64,000 nt of DNA, taken from NCBI RefSeq assembly GCF_006715055.1, contig NZ_VFMN01000001.1:4154001-4218000 (forward strand). The letters run 5' to 3'. The notes under the pieces are model-generated. The model had not been told where the DNA came from, ran no database searches, and saw only the letters and a list, made by a program, of their open reading frames with translations. A program made the position numbers and the translations under genes. Positions 9,347-17,401 of the stretch are shown piece by piece (within the stretch, counting starts at the first letter, position 1; each line of letters starts with the position of its first letter). The stretch is from Lapillicoccus jejuensis (GTDB lineage: Bacteria > Actinomycetota > Actinomycetes > Actinomycetales > Dermatophilaceae).

Positions 9347-10132
9347 ATGAGCAAGAAGCACGGTCACCCGCTCGGGATCGATGTGGGCGGCAGCGGGATC
9401 AAGGGCGCGCCGGTCGACCTGGACCAGGGCGCGTTCGCGGCCAAGCGGCTGAAGATCCTCACCCCGAAGCCGGCGACCCCGGAGGCCGTCATCGAGGTCA
9501 TCGGGCAGATCGTCGAGCACTTCGCCGACGAGGTCGGTGACGCCCCGATCGGGGTGACCGTGCCCGCCGTCGTCACGCACGGCACGGTGCGCTCCGCCGC
9601 CAACATCGACCGGACCTGGATCGACTTCGACGGCGAGCGGGCGATGGAGAAGGCCCTCGGCCGTGACGTCACCCTCGTCAACGACGCCGACGCCGCGGGG
9701 TACGCCGAGCTGCACTACGGCGCCGCCTCGAAGGAGGACGGCCTGGTCATCCTCACCACGCTCGGCACCGGCATCGGCAGTGCGCTGCTCTACGACAACA
9801 TGCTCGTGCCGAACAGCGAGCTGGGGCACCTCGAGATCGACGGGTACGACGCCGAGAAGCGCGCCGCCTCCTCGATCAAGGACATCGAGGGGCTGACCTA
9901 CCCGCAGTACGCCGAGCGCCTGCAGCGCTACTACGAGGTCGTCGAGGCGCTCTTCTCCCCCGACCTGTTCGTCGTCGGCGGCGGGGTCTCCAAGGACGCG
10001 GCGGAGTTCCTGCCGCTGCTCAAGCTGCGCACCCCGATCATCCCCGCCGTCCTGCAGAACAAGGCGGGCATCATCGGCGCCGCGCGGCTGGCCGCCGAGG
10101 CGGCCGGCACCTGGCTGCCCGCGAAGGACTGA
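9347..10132 (+). CDS. ppgK: Polyphosphate glucokinase (ROK family)
   Basis: 261 residues, the usual size for actinobacterial PpgK, which phosphorylates glucose using inorganic polyphosphate (and often ATP). Visible motifs: phosphate-binding IDVGGSGIKGAPVDL at residues 10-24, catalytic Asp in VNDADAAGYAE near 110, GTGIGSALL near 145, and ELGHLEIDG near 165 in place of the zinc motif of other ROK proteins. A strong GGAGGCGG ribosome site precedes ATG 9347. With the glucose-6-phosphate dehydrogenase homologue at 33 kb this suggests routing of polyphosphate-primed glucose into the pentose phosphate path. It converges on an MBL hydrolase gene. Confidence 0.95.
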   Translation: MSKKHGHPLGIDVGGSGIKGAPVDLDQGAFAAKRLKILTPKPATPEAVIEVIGQIVEHFADEVGDAPIGVTVPAVVTHGTVRSAANIDRTWIDFDGERAMEKALGRDVTLVNDADAAGYAELHYGAASKEDGLVILTTLGTGIGSALLYDNMLVPNSELGHLEIDGYDAEKRAASSIKDIEGLTYPQYAERLQRYYEVVEALFSPDLFVVGGGVSKDAAEFLPLLKLRTPIIPAVLQNKAGIIGAARLAAEAAGTWLPAKD

Positions 10133-10153
10133 CCGCAGGACCGTCCGGCGCCG

Positions 10154-10816
10154 TCACACCTCGTGGGCGGCGCCGTCGGACAGGTCGAGCACCCGCAGCC
10201 CGCCGCCCTCGCGCGCCCCGAAGCGGGACACGTGGTCGAGGTAGAGCCCGACGCCCACGTCGGACAGCAGCGCCTGGTGGATCGGCGTGATGGTCGCCGG
10301 CGCGACCCGGCGGACGAAGTCGATCGTCTCGGCCACCTTGGCCCACGGCGCGCTGAGCGGCACGGCGAGGACGTCGACCTGCCCCGGCTCGCCATCGTAC
10401 GCGTCGCCCGGGTGGTAGAGGCTGGGCTCGTCCGCAGCGCGCAGCACGACCCCGACGTTGGTGCAGCGCGGGACGCCGTCGTGGTTGACCGCGTGCAGCT
10501 CGCCGACGGCGTGCACCGTCGCGCCGGCGACGGCGTGCGCGTCGCCCCCGACGAGGGTGCGCACGGGCCCGTGGCCGTGCTCCTCGAGCAGGGCGGCGCT
10601 CTGCGGGTCGGCGAGCAGCACCGCGTCCGGGTTGGCCGAGAGGAGCGCGGGCAGCCGGTCGAGGTCGAGGTGGTCGGCGTGCTGGTGGGTCACGACGACG
10701 GCGTCGAGGCCGCTCAGGTCGTCCAGCCCGGTGCAGAAGGTGCCGGGGTCGACCAGGACGCGCGCCCCGCCCGTCTCGACGAGCAGGCCGGCGTGTCCGA
10801 GGTGGGTGAGTCGCAT
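10154..10816 (-). CDS. MBL-fold metal-dependent hydrolase
   Basis: 220 residues of the UlaG/YtnP-like metallo-beta-lactamase group. The metal-binding motif THQHADHLD (HxHxDH) is at about residues 43-51; further ligands are in GELHAVNHD and YHPGDAYDG near 105 and 135. No signal peptide. Family members hydrolyse phosphoesters or lactones and the substrate is not predictable. The ATG at 10816 is preceded at 6 nt by TAGCGT (10823-10828), implying a leaderless start; a divergent TACGGT box for the next gene lies only about 40 bp away. Confidence 0.85.
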   Translation of the reverse strand: MRLTHLGHAGLLVETGGARVLVDPGTFCTGLDDLSGLDAVVVTHQHADHLDLDRLPALLSANPDAVLLADPQSAALLEEHGHGPVRTLVGGDAHAVAGATVHAVGELHAVNHDGVPRCTNVGVVLRAADEPSLYHPGDAYDGEPGQVDVLAVPLSAPWAKVAETIDFVRRVAPATITPIHQALLSDVGVGLYLDHVSRFGAREGGGLRVLDLSDGAAHEV

Positions 10817-10878
10817 GACCCCACGCTAGGCGCAGCGGGTCGTCCGTGCGGGGGGCCGGGGCGACGTACGGTGGCGGG

Positions 10879-11883
10879 ATGGGCCGCTGGAGCAACCTCG
10901 CGCTGGCCTGGCTCGTGCCGCTGGCGGTGCTCACCGGGTTCGTCACCTTCGCGGTGGGCGACGCCGGCGCGCTGCCGGCGGCGGTGCTGCACGGCGCGAC
11001 CGCCCTCGCGGTCCTCGCGCTGGTGCCGTGGAAGTCGGCCGTCGTCCGGCGCGGCCTGCGCCGCGCCCGCCCGGGGCGCAGCACCTCGCTCGTCCTCACG
11101 GCGCTGACCCTGCTCGCGCTCGCGACCGGCGTCCTGCACGTGCTCGGCGTCCTCGGCGACGGGCTGCCCGTCACGGTCATGCAGGCGCACGTCGGCGCCG
11201 GGCTGGTGGCCGTCGCGTTCGTCGTCGCCCACGCCCACGACCGGCGGGTGCGCGCCCGCCGCGAGGACGCGCTGTCGCGGCGCGGCGCCCTGCGCGTCGG
11301 TGGCGTGCTGCTGGCCGGCGCCGCCGGGAGCGCGGCCCTGCTCACCGGCGGGGCCGGGGTGGCGGCCGCCGGCACCCGGCGGTCGACCGGGTCGTTCCGG
11401 CTCGACCCGGACACGCCGCAGGCGCTGCCCGCTACGACGTGGCTGCTCGACACCGTGCCGGCGGTGGACGAGGCGACGTGGCGGCTCACGGTGGTCGCCG
11501 GCGGCCGCGAGCGCGCCTGGTCGGTGGCCGACCTCGCGCCGTACGACGACGCGGTGACCGCGGTGCTGGACTGCACGAGCGGGTGGTGGAGCCGGCAGAC
11601 CTGGCAGGGGGTGCGGCTGGCCCGGCTGCTCCCGCCGGGGACGAGCACGTCGAGCGGGACGGTGCTCGTCACCAGCGTCACCGGCTACTCCCGCCGGCTG
11701 CCGCTCACCGACGACCTGCTCCTCGCCCGCCGGGTGGGGGGACGGGACCTCGCCCCCGGCACCGGCTGGCCGGCACGGCTCGTCGTCCCGGGCCGCCGGG
11801 GCCACCACTGGGTCAAGTGGGTGCAGCGGGTCGAGGTCGTCGACGGCCCGTGGTGGGCCCAGACGCCGCTGCCCTGGCGCTGA
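10879..11883 (+). CDS. Membrane-anchored molybdopterin-dependent oxidoreductase
   Basis: 334 residues. The N-terminal half is membrane: hydrophobic spans at about 5-25, 31-50, 71-92, 100-118 and 140-160. The C-terminal half (about 175-334) is a sulfite-oxidase/YedY-type molybdopterin domain with the conserved cysteine in VLDCTSGWWS (Cys232), which would ligate Mo, and PARLVVPGRRGHHWVKWV. Fusion of a small cytochrome-b-like or DUF-type membrane module to an Oxidored_molyb domain is common in actinobacteria. The substrate is unknown. ATG 10879 is preferred over an upstream start because TACGGT (10867-10872) ends 6 nt before it. Confidence 0.85.
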   Translation: MGRWSNLALAWLVPLAVLTGFVTFAVGDAGALPAAVLHGATALAVLALVPWKSAVVRRGLRRARPGRSTSLVLTALTLLALATGVLHVLGVLGDGLPVTVMQAHVGAGLVAVAFVVAHAHDRRVRARREDALSRRGALRVGGVLLAGAAGSAALLTGGAGVAAAGTRRSTGSFRLDPDTPQALPATTWLLDTVPAVDEATWRLTVVAGGRERAWSVADLAPYDDAVTAVLDCTSGWWSRQTWQGVRLARLLPPGTSTSSGTVLVTSVTGYSRRLPLTDDLLLARRVGGRDLAPGTGWPARLVVPGRRGHHWVKWVQRVEVVDGPWWAQTPLPWR

Positions 11884-11953
11884 GGCACGCTCCACCCGGC
11901 GGACCGCCCCCGGCGGGATGCCGCCAAAGTGCGGCGCGGCCGCGGTCCCTCAC

Positions 11954-12904
11954 CTAGCGTGGCGCCTGCGTGCCGGCCGGGGATCCCCGAGTCAACCGGT
12001 CGGCACGCCCCACCCGCGCGACCTCGCGGCAGACGACGACCGCTTCCTGCGCCGCGGGGCTGAGCCGGGAGTGCGCGAGCCAGGCGAGCACGACCCGCCG
12101 CGCGGGCGCGGCGGTGAGCGGCACGGCGACGACGTCCGGGCGCAGGGCGCTCAGCGCGAGCCGGGGCGCCAGGGCGATCCCGATGCCGGCGGCGACCATG
12201 CCCTGGGTCTCCTGGTAGTCGTTGGCGGCGAAGGCCACCTGCGGCTCGAAGCCCGCCGAGCGGCACACCCGGCGCAGGACGTCGGCGACCGGGTGCTCGT
12301 CGCGGACCACCCACTGCTGGTCGCGCAGGCCGTCCACGCGGACCGAGCGACGGCCGGCGAGCGGGTGGTCGCGCGGGACGAGCAGCAGGGTCGGGTCGCT
12401 CGTCAGGGTGGCGACGCCCAGGTCGGGATCGTCGATGCGCTGCCACGGGTAGTCCCACAGCAGGGTGAGCTCGACGGCGCGCCGCTTGACCGCGTCGACG
12501 AGGCCGTCACGGCGGGCGCTGACGACCGTGACGTCGACGTCGGGGTGGCGGGCCCGGAAGGCGAGCACGACGTCGGGGACGAGCGAGGCGCCGACGGTGG
12601 GGAAGGTGCCGAGGCGCAGCTTGCCCCGGCGCAGCCCGGCGAACTCGTCCATCTCCGCCCGCGCCGCGTCGAGGGTGCGGTCGAGGTCGTCGGCGTAGCG
12701 CAGCAGCGCCTGACCGGCCTCGGTGAGCACGACCCCGCGCGGGTGGCGCTCGACGAGCGGGACGCCGACCTCGTGCTCGAGCTTCGAGACCTGTTGCGAG
12801 ACAGCGGAGGTCGTGAAGGACAGCCGCGCCGCGGCGGCCCCGAGCGAGCCGGCGCGCGCCACCTCGCGCAGGACGTGCAGTCGTCGCAGGTCGAGGCCGG
12901 CCAT
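11954..12904 (-). CDS. LysR-family transcriptional regulator
   Basis: 316 residues: winged helix-turn-helix at 1-65 (RRLHVLREVARAGSLGAAA...TTSAVSQQVSKLEHEVG), a linker helix, and a periplasmic-binding-like effector domain from about 90 to 300. It is divergent from prpF with a 147-bp spacer that holds two inverted repeats, so it most likely controls the prpF-dctA pair in response to a di- or tricarboxylate. ATG 12904; a TAGGGT box at 12913-12918 is 8 nt upstream, suggesting a near-leaderless promoter that overlaps the operator region. Confidence 0.9.
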   Translation of the reverse strand: MAGLDLRRLHVLREVARAGSLGAAAARLSFTTSAVSQQVSKLEHEVGVPLVERHPRGVVLTEAGQALLRYADDLDRTLDAARAEMDEFAGLRRGKLRLGTFPTVGASLVPDVVLAFRARHPDVDVTVVSARRDGLVDAVKRRAVELTLLWDYPWQRIDDPDLGVATLTSDPTLLLVPRDHPLAGRRSVRVDGLRDQQWVVRDEHPVADVLRRVCRSAGFEPQVAFAANDYQETQGMVAAGIGIALAPRLALSALRPDVVAVPLTAAPARRVVLAWLAHSRLSPAAQEAVVVCREVARVGRADRLTRGSPAGTQAPR

Positions 12905-12922
12905 GGGGCAGGACCCTACCCT

Positions 12923-12951
12923 GACTTAAGCAGAAGTCGACCGAGGTCGAC
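12923..12951. promoter_or_regulatory. Putative LysR operator: two overlapping inverted repeats
   Basis: Two dyads lie in the lysR/prpF spacer. The first is GACTTAAGCAGAAGTC (12923-12938), a 5-6-5 inverted repeat containing a T-N11-A type core. The second is GTCGACCGAGGTCGAC (12936-12951), a 7-2-7 inverted repeat that shares three bases with the first. A third half-site (GAAGTC) occurs at about 12969-12974. Tandem sites of this kind are typical of LysR recognition and activation sites. Binding itself is inference. Confidence 0.5.
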
Positions 12952-13051
12952 ATTCCTGTGATTGTGCTGAAGTCGGGGCGACGCCATCGTGGGACGGGTC
13001 AGGCACCGCGGCCCTCACCGCGGCGCACCCAGCGGGTGGAGGGAGTGGGCC

Positions 13052-14197
13052 GTGCAGCTGCGAGGCCACTGGTACCGGGGCGGCACGAGCAAGTGCTGGC
13101 TCTTCGACGCCGACGAGGTGGCGCGGCACGCGCCGACCCGCGACGCCGTACGGCGGCTGCTGGCCGACGCCTTCGGCGCCTCGGACGCCCGGCAGCTCGA
13201 CGGCGTCGGCGGGGGCACGTCGACGACGTCCAAGGCCGCCGTCGTCTCCCCCACGCCCAGCGGGCCGGCCGACCTGGACTACCTCTTCGCGCAGGTCGGC
13301 ATCGGCGACCCGACCGTCGAGCTCGGCTCCAACTGCGGCAACTGCGCCACCGCCATCGCCCTGTACGCCGTCCAGCACGGCCTGGTCCCGCTCGGCGAGG
13401 TCGTCACCCGGGTGCGGATGCGCAACCTCAACACCGGCGCCGTCCTCACGGGCACGGTGGCGACGCCGCGCCGCCGCGCGCCCCTCTCGGGGTCGGCCAC
13501 GGTGCCCGGCAGCGCGGCCCCGGGCGTGCCCGTCCGGCTCTCGTTCCACGCCCCGTGGGGCGGCACGACGGGCGTGACGCTGCCGACGGGGCAGTCGGCG
13601 CAGGACCTGGCCGTCGGGGGCCGCACCCTCCCCGCGACGATGGTCGACGCCGGCGCCCCCGCCGTCCTCGTGCCCGCCGCCGCGGCCGGGGTCGACCTGT
13701 CCGTCATGCAGGGTCCGATGAGCGCCGAGCTCCCCCTGCTGCTCCAGGTCCGCGCCGCCGCCGGCCTGGCGATGGGCCTGCGCGGCCCCGCGGACCCGCC
13801 GCAGCACGCCGTACCGAAGGTCGGTGTCGTCGCTCCCCCGCAGCGGTACGTCGCCGCGGACGGCTCGGTCGTCGAGGCGGCCGACCACGACCTGCGGGTG
13901 CGGATGGTCTCCATGCTCGCCCCGCACCCCGCCATCGGGCTCACCTCGGCCGTCGCCGTCGCCGTGGCCGCCGCCCGGCCGGGCTCGGTCGTCGCGCGGG
14001 AGCGGGGCCGGACCGCGGCGTCGTCCGCGACCCGGCTGCGGCTCGGCACCCCCGCCGGGGTCGTCGCCACCGAGGTCGTCACCGACGCCGACGGCCGGGT
14101 CGTCGAGGTCGTCCTCGACCGCGCCGCCCGGCATCTGGCCACCGCCGACATCGAGGTGGCCGCGGACGCCGCGGCCGCCCTCGCCCGCACCGCCTGA
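13052..14197 (+). CDS. prpF: PrpF-family isomerase (methylaconitate / oxalomesaconate type)
   Basis: 381 residues. PrpF proteins have a diaminopimelate-epimerase-like fold and move a double bond or proton in aconitate-like acids; the group includes 2-methylaconitate isomerase and 4-oxalomesaconate tautomerase. The family landmarks are RGGTSKCWLF near residue 9, the lysine in STTSKAAVV (Lys61) and the cysteine loop GSNCGNCATAI (Cys95/Cys98). No prpB/C/D or gallate genes are present, so the exact substrate is open. GTG 13052 is chosen because GGAGGG sits just upstream and the homologous region begins here. It probably forms an operon with dctA. Confidence 0.85.
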   Translation: MQLRGHWYRGGTSKCWLFDADEVARHAPTRDAVRRLLADAFGASDARQLDGVGGGTSTTSKAAVVSPTPSGPADLDYLFAQVGIGDPTVELGSNCGNCATAIALYAVQHGLVPLGEVVTRVRMRNLNTGAVLTGTVATPRRRAPLSGSATVPGSAAPGVPVRLSFHAPWGGTTGVTLPTGQSAQDLAVGGRTLPATMVDAGAPAVLVPAAAAGVDLSVMQGPMSAELPLLLQVRAAAGLAMGLRGPADPPQHAVPKVGVVAPPQRYVAADGSVVEAADHDLRVRMVSMLAPHPAIGLTSAVAVAVAAARPGSVVARERGRTAASSATRLRLGTPAGVVATEVVTDADGRVVEVVLDRAARHLATADIEVAADAAAALARTA

Positions 14198-14267
14198 CCC
14201 GCGCCGTTCGCCCCATCCCACCCCGCGCCCTGTCATCGTGGACGGGCCGACCCAGGAGAGCTGTTCG

Positions 14268-15578
14268 ATGAAGATCAAGACCATCCTCGGGCACCTGTAC
14301 GTCCAGGTCCTGCTCGCCGTGGCCCTCGGCGTCCTCGTGGGGTCCCTGTGGCCCGACCTCGGCGCCCAGCTCAAGCCGCTCGGCGACGCCTTCGTCGCCC
14401 TGGTGACGTTCATGATCGCGCCGATCGTGTTCTGCACCATCGTCTCCGGCATCACCTCGATGAAGGACACGACGAAGGTCGGCCCGACCCTGCTGCGGTC
14501 GCTCGGCCTGTTCTACGTCCTCACCGCGCTCGCCCTCGCGCTCGGGCTGGGCTCGGTCCTGCTCCTCCACCCCGGGTCCGGGATGCACGTCGACCCCGCC
14601 CACCTCGACCCGCGCGTCGCGGCGAAGTACGCGAGCCAGGTCCACGACAACACCGTCGTCGGTTTCCTCATGAGCATCATCCCGACGTCCTTCGTGGGCG
14701 CCTTCGCCGACGGCGAGGTGCTGCCCGTGCTGTTCCTCGCCCTGCTGTGCGGCTTCGCGTTCGCCAGGCTGGGGACGCAGGGCCAGGTCGCCCTCGACGT
14801 CGTGAACAGCCTGGGGAGGATGTTCTTCACCGTCTTCGGCTTCCTCATGCGGGTCGCCCCGATCGGCGCGTTCGGCGCGATGGCCTTCACCGTCGGCAAG
14901 TACGGCGCGCACTCGATCGGCAACCTCGGTCTGCTCATCCTCAGCTTCTACGCGGCGTGCCTCGCGTTCGTCGTCATCGGCCTCGGGACGCTGGCCCGGC
15001 TCACCGGCGTCAGCCTGTGGCGGGTCCTGCGCTACTTCCGCGACGAGATCCTCGTCGTGCTGGCGACGTCGTCCAGCGAGCCGGTCCTCCCGCGGCTGAT
15101 GGAAAAGCTCGAGCGGCTCGGCTGCGACCGCGGCGTCGTCGGTCTCGTCGTCCCGACCGGCTACTCGTTCAACCTCACCGGCACCGCCGTCTACCTCACG
15201 CTGGCGTCGATGTTCATCGCCCAAGCCACCGACACCCACCTCGGGTGGCAGCAGATCCTCCTCATGCTCGGCATGATGCTGCTGACCTCCAAGGGCGCGG
15301 CCGGGGTGACCGGCAGCGGGTTCGTCGCCCTCGTCGCCACCCTCAGCGTCATGCCGACCCTGCCGCTCGCCGGGGTCGCGCTCATCGTCGGCATCGACCG
15401 GTTCATGAGCGAGGCGCGGGCCCTGACGAGCACGGTGTGCAACATCGTCTGCTGCCTCGCGGTCGCCCGGTGGCAGAAGGCGCTCGACCTGTCGGTGCTG
15501 CGCGCCGAGCTGCAGCAGGGGTACGTCGCCCCGGCCGTCGAGCCGCGCGTCCTCGTCGCCCCGGTGCCGACGCACTGA
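14268..15578 (+). CDS. dctA: C4-dicarboxylate:cation symporter, DctA type
   Basis: 436 residues with 8 membrane spans and two re-entrant loops of the glutamate/dicarboxylate carrier (DAACS) family. Signatures: PLGDAFVALVTFMIAPIVFCTIVSGI near residue 40, the serine-rich loop ATSSSEPVLPRLMEKLE near 270, PTGYSFNLTGTAVYLTLA near 300, and SKGAAGVTGSGFVAL near 345. It imports succinate, fumarate, malate or related acids with protons or sodium. AGGAGAG precedes ATG 14268. The 70-bp gap after prpF and shared orientation suggest one LysR-controlled uptake-plus-isomerase module. Confidence 0.93.
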   Translation: MKIKTILGHLYVQVLLAVALGVLVGSLWPDLGAQLKPLGDAFVALVTFMIAPIVFCTIVSGITSMKDTTKVGPTLLRSLGLFYVLTALALALGLGSVLLLHPGSGMHVDPAHLDPRVAAKYASQVHDNTVVGFLMSIIPTSFVGAFADGEVLPVLFLALLCGFAFARLGTQGQVALDVVNSLGRMFFTVFGFLMRVAPIGAFGAMAFTVGKYGAHSIGNLGLLILSFYAACLAFVVIGLGTLARLTGVSLWRVLRYFRDEILVVLATSSSEPVLPRLMEKLERLGCDRGVVGLVVPTGYSFNLTGTAVYLTLASMFIAQATDTHLGWQQILLMLGMMLLTSKGAAGVTGSGFVALVATLSVMPTLPLAGVALIVGIDRFMSEARALTSTVCNIVCCLAVARWQKALDLSVLRAELQQGYVAPAVEPRVLVAPVPTH

Positions 15579-15607
15579 GGCACCGGCACCCCTCGTCGTC
15601 CCCGGTC

Positions 15608-15886
15608 TCAGTCGAGGTCGGGGACGACGTGCAGGTGGCGCAGCCGGCGCCCGGTGGGCGGCTCGGGGAGCACGACCGCCGGCGGCTGGTGGACGCGGGT
15701 CGGCGGGTCCCACGGCGCGCGGCGGGTGACGGAGACGCGGACCGGGACCCGGATGTGGCCGCGCTGGATGGCGACCCCGATCACCGACGGCGTGACGCCG
15801 TACCGCTGGGCGATCCGCCGCCGCGACCAGCCGCGGCGGAGCAGCTCGCCCGCTTCGCGGTAGTTGATGGGGGGTTCGACCGGCAT
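15608..15886 (-). CDS. Small protein with N-terminal helix-turn-helix
   Basis: 92 residues. Residues 9-40 (YREAGELLRRGWSRRRIAQR, then YGVTPSVIGVAIQRG) read as a resolvase/homeodomain-like helix-turn-helix. The Pro/Arg-rich rest is not recognisable. The gene sits immediately outside the rnpB-derived direct repeat at 15980, so it may be a neighbouring accessory gene or part of the integrated element's history. It converges on dctA with a 29-bp gap. Function unknown; a DNA-binding role is inferred from the helix-turn-helix only. Confidence 0.5.
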   Translation of the reverse strand: MPVEPPINYREAGELLRRGWSRRRIAQRYGVTPSVIGVAIQRGHIRVPVRVSVTRRAPWDPPTRVHQPPAVVLPEPPTGRRLRHLHVVPDLD

Positions 15887-15979
15887 AAGGACGAGTGAAG
15901 CATGACCGAACGGATGATGCAGGCGGTTCGGTGGTTCTGCGCTCGCCCTGTCGTCGTCCTGTCGTCGTCATGTCGTGGT

Positions 15980-16007
15980 CGGGGGATGAGCCGGTCGGTA
16001 CGCCGGG
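15980..16007 (-). repeat. Duplicated 3' end of rnpB (left attachment site)
   Basis: Exact 28-nt copy of the 3'-terminal RNase P RNA sequence at 17402-17429, including the P1-strand GATGAGCCGGTC. Similarity ends abruptly at 16008 on the inner side. On the outer side it continues for a few bases with one missing T. A lone piece of a structural RNA gene has no function of its own here and marks the old end of the integrated element. Confidence 0.75.
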
Positions 16008-16390
16008 CTCCGCTCCCCCACCGGGCAGCCGTCGTCCCCGGCATCGCCAGCTGGCGGTCCACGACGACGACGTGGACCTGCACCCGGTCGGCCGTCAGCG
16101 CGCGCCCCTCCCCCGGGCCGCGGCCCGGCGCCGGCGATCAGCCAGACCAGACCCTGCAGGTGCGGCGCCATCGCCTCCGCGATCGCGCTCACCTGGGCGA
16201 CGGTCAGCGGCGTCACCGGCCGCGGCTCGACCTTGGGCAGCCGAGTCCGCACGCACGGGCTGCGCGGGATCAGCTGGTCGTCGACGGCCGCGGCGAACAC
16301 CGCACGGACGTAGACGCAGAGCACTCGCCGCGCGGCGGGCCCGAGCGACGTCGCGCCGGACACGAGGTTCTGCACGTCGGTCGGGGTCGA
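16008..16390 (-). pseudogene. Tyrosine recombinase (phage integrase) fragment, frameshifted and truncated
   Basis: Reading on the minus strand from about 16390, the sequence gives VQNLVSGATSLGPAARRV, then VYVRAVFAAAVDDQLI, PCVRTRLPKVE, then TPLTVAQVSAIAEAMAPHLQ, GLVWLIAGAGPRPG: the end of the core-binding domain and the start of the catalytic domain of an actinophage/ICE integrase. A G5 run at about 16112-16116 then shifts the frame. Removing one G restores PGEGRALTADRVQ and VDRQLAMPG, the expected continuation. The N-terminal arm and the catalytic H-x-x-R...Y region are missing, so the gene is dead. It points toward the left attachment repeat. Confidence 0.75.
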
Positions 16391-16541
16391 CCGGTCGCTG
16401 TGCGAGCTCGCCGAGCTGACCGGCCTCACCCAGACCGCGATCCGCCGCGCCCTCGACCAGGCCGGCGTCCCCCGCCGAGGCCGCGGCGCCCAGGTCGTGC
16501 ACGACCGACTCGACACCGGGGGCAGGCACGCTCCCCATTGA
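16391..16541 (+). pseudogene. Helix-turn-helix protein fragment inside the integrated remnant
   Basis: On the plus strand, in a frame without a usable start codon, the sequence reads LCELAELTGLTQTAIRRALD followed by QAGVPRRGRGA and stops with TGA at 16539-16541. This is a good helix-turn-helix of the kind found in small phage/ICE regulators and recombination accessory proteins. Its upstream edge abuts the truncated N-terminal side of the antisense integrase fragment, so the junction near 16390 looks like a deletion or rearrangement breakpoint. No full gene remains. Confidence 0.45.
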
Positions 16542-16674
16542 GCACCCACCCCCGGCCCATCCACCGGGCTCTTCACTTCGACCTCACTGCCCCGGAACGA
16601 GCCGAGGCGTCGAGACCGGACCGTCTCAACGTACGCGCACGGCCGCCCCACCGATAGGGGCGTTGCGACCGCAG

Positions 16675-16962
16675 CTACTCAGGTCCCGGGAAGGCGTCCT
16701 CCTCGAACCACACGATGACTCGTCGTTGGGCCTCTGGCTCGAGCCGGTCGGCGATCGAGTCCGCGACTTGCCCCGTGCGCACTCCCTTCACGGCACAGAC
16801 GTGAATGTGCACTGCGTCTGGCAGCACCCGGATGCCTGCCACCCGGCGCGACGGCAGGTAGGTCGCGATCTCACCGAAGGTGCCTGGGTAGAGGCTGACG
16901 ACGCCAGGGACGCCGAGCGCCAAGTCGCGCAGGCGTTCGGCAAGGTCGTCCGCCTGATCCAT
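16675..16962 (-). CDS. Small Asp23/Gls24-like protein
   Basis: 95 residues: an N-terminal helix, then GVPGVVSLYPGTFGEIATYL, VAGIRVLPDAVHIHVCAVKG and a VADSIADRLEP helix. This alternation resembles the short Asp23/Gls24-type proteins common in actinobacteria, where a VxGV...YxPGxxGE pattern precedes two beta strands. Function is unknown; larger relatives are envelope-stress or alkaline-shock proteins. It lies inside the rnpB-flanked remnant yet is intact, with ATG 16962 and TGA at 16675-16677. It could be cargo of the lost element or a resident gene. GC is slightly lower here than in neighbours. Confidence 0.55.
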   Translation of the reverse strand: MDQADDLAERLRDLALGVPGVVSLYPGTFGEIATYLPSRRVAGIRVLPDAVHIHVCAVKGVRTGQVADSIADRLEPEAQRRVIVWFEEDAFPGPE

Positions 16963-17037
16963 CTCTGCGTACTATCCAGTCGGGTCGGTGGTCAAGCCCT
17001 TCCTGGCAGGTACGTAGCCTCGACGTCAGGGCTCAGC

Positions 17038-17393
17038 GCGCGAGCTACCGCCTCTGCGACTGGACCCCCGGCGCCGGCCCGGTCGAGGCGTGGCTGACCC
17101 GATGGGCCGAGCACGGCTGGGTGCCCGAGTGGCCCCCGCCGAACGCCGGCGTCGAGGTCGTGGTCGGCGGCGCGCGTCGGGTCGTCCGCTGGGCCATGGT
17201 CCGGACAGGCACCTTCGCCGACTCCGGGGCCGATCAGCGCGCCGATCAGCGCGCCGATCCTGGTCCCGATCTGGTCCCTCCCAGCTCGACCAGGTCCCTC
17301 CTCGGTCCCTCCACCGACCGACACGAACTGACGCCGACTGACATGGATTCCGAGCACCAACGAGCAGGTCAGAGCCCCGAGGGGCCTGCCTGA
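17038..17393 (+). pseudogene. Start-less ORF fragment next to the right attachment site
   Basis: An open plus-strand frame without a convincing start reads YRLCDWTPGAGPVEAWLTRW, then AEHGWVPEWPPPNAGVEVVV and GGARRVVRWAMVRTG before a low-complexity tail, ending with TGA at 17391-17393, 8 bp before the rnpB repeat. The Trp-rich body looks like a genuine protein, probably of mobile-element origin, but I do not recognise it. The tail contains tandem copies of GATCAGCGCGCC and CTGGTCCCTCC-like units at about 17231-17310, which are short direct repeats. Confidence 0.4.
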
Positions 17394-17401
17394 GCGTGGT
17401 T

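Noticed and set aside
10133-10153. Terminator between ppgK and the MBL gene
   Set aside because: The 21-bp convergent gap has no inverted repeat worth reporting.
15895-16657. Plus-strand ORFs of 174 and 251 codons within the integrated remnant
   Set aside because: They read antisense through the integrase fragment and show only low-complexity sequence. Only the helix-turn-helix piece in the third frame is protein-like.
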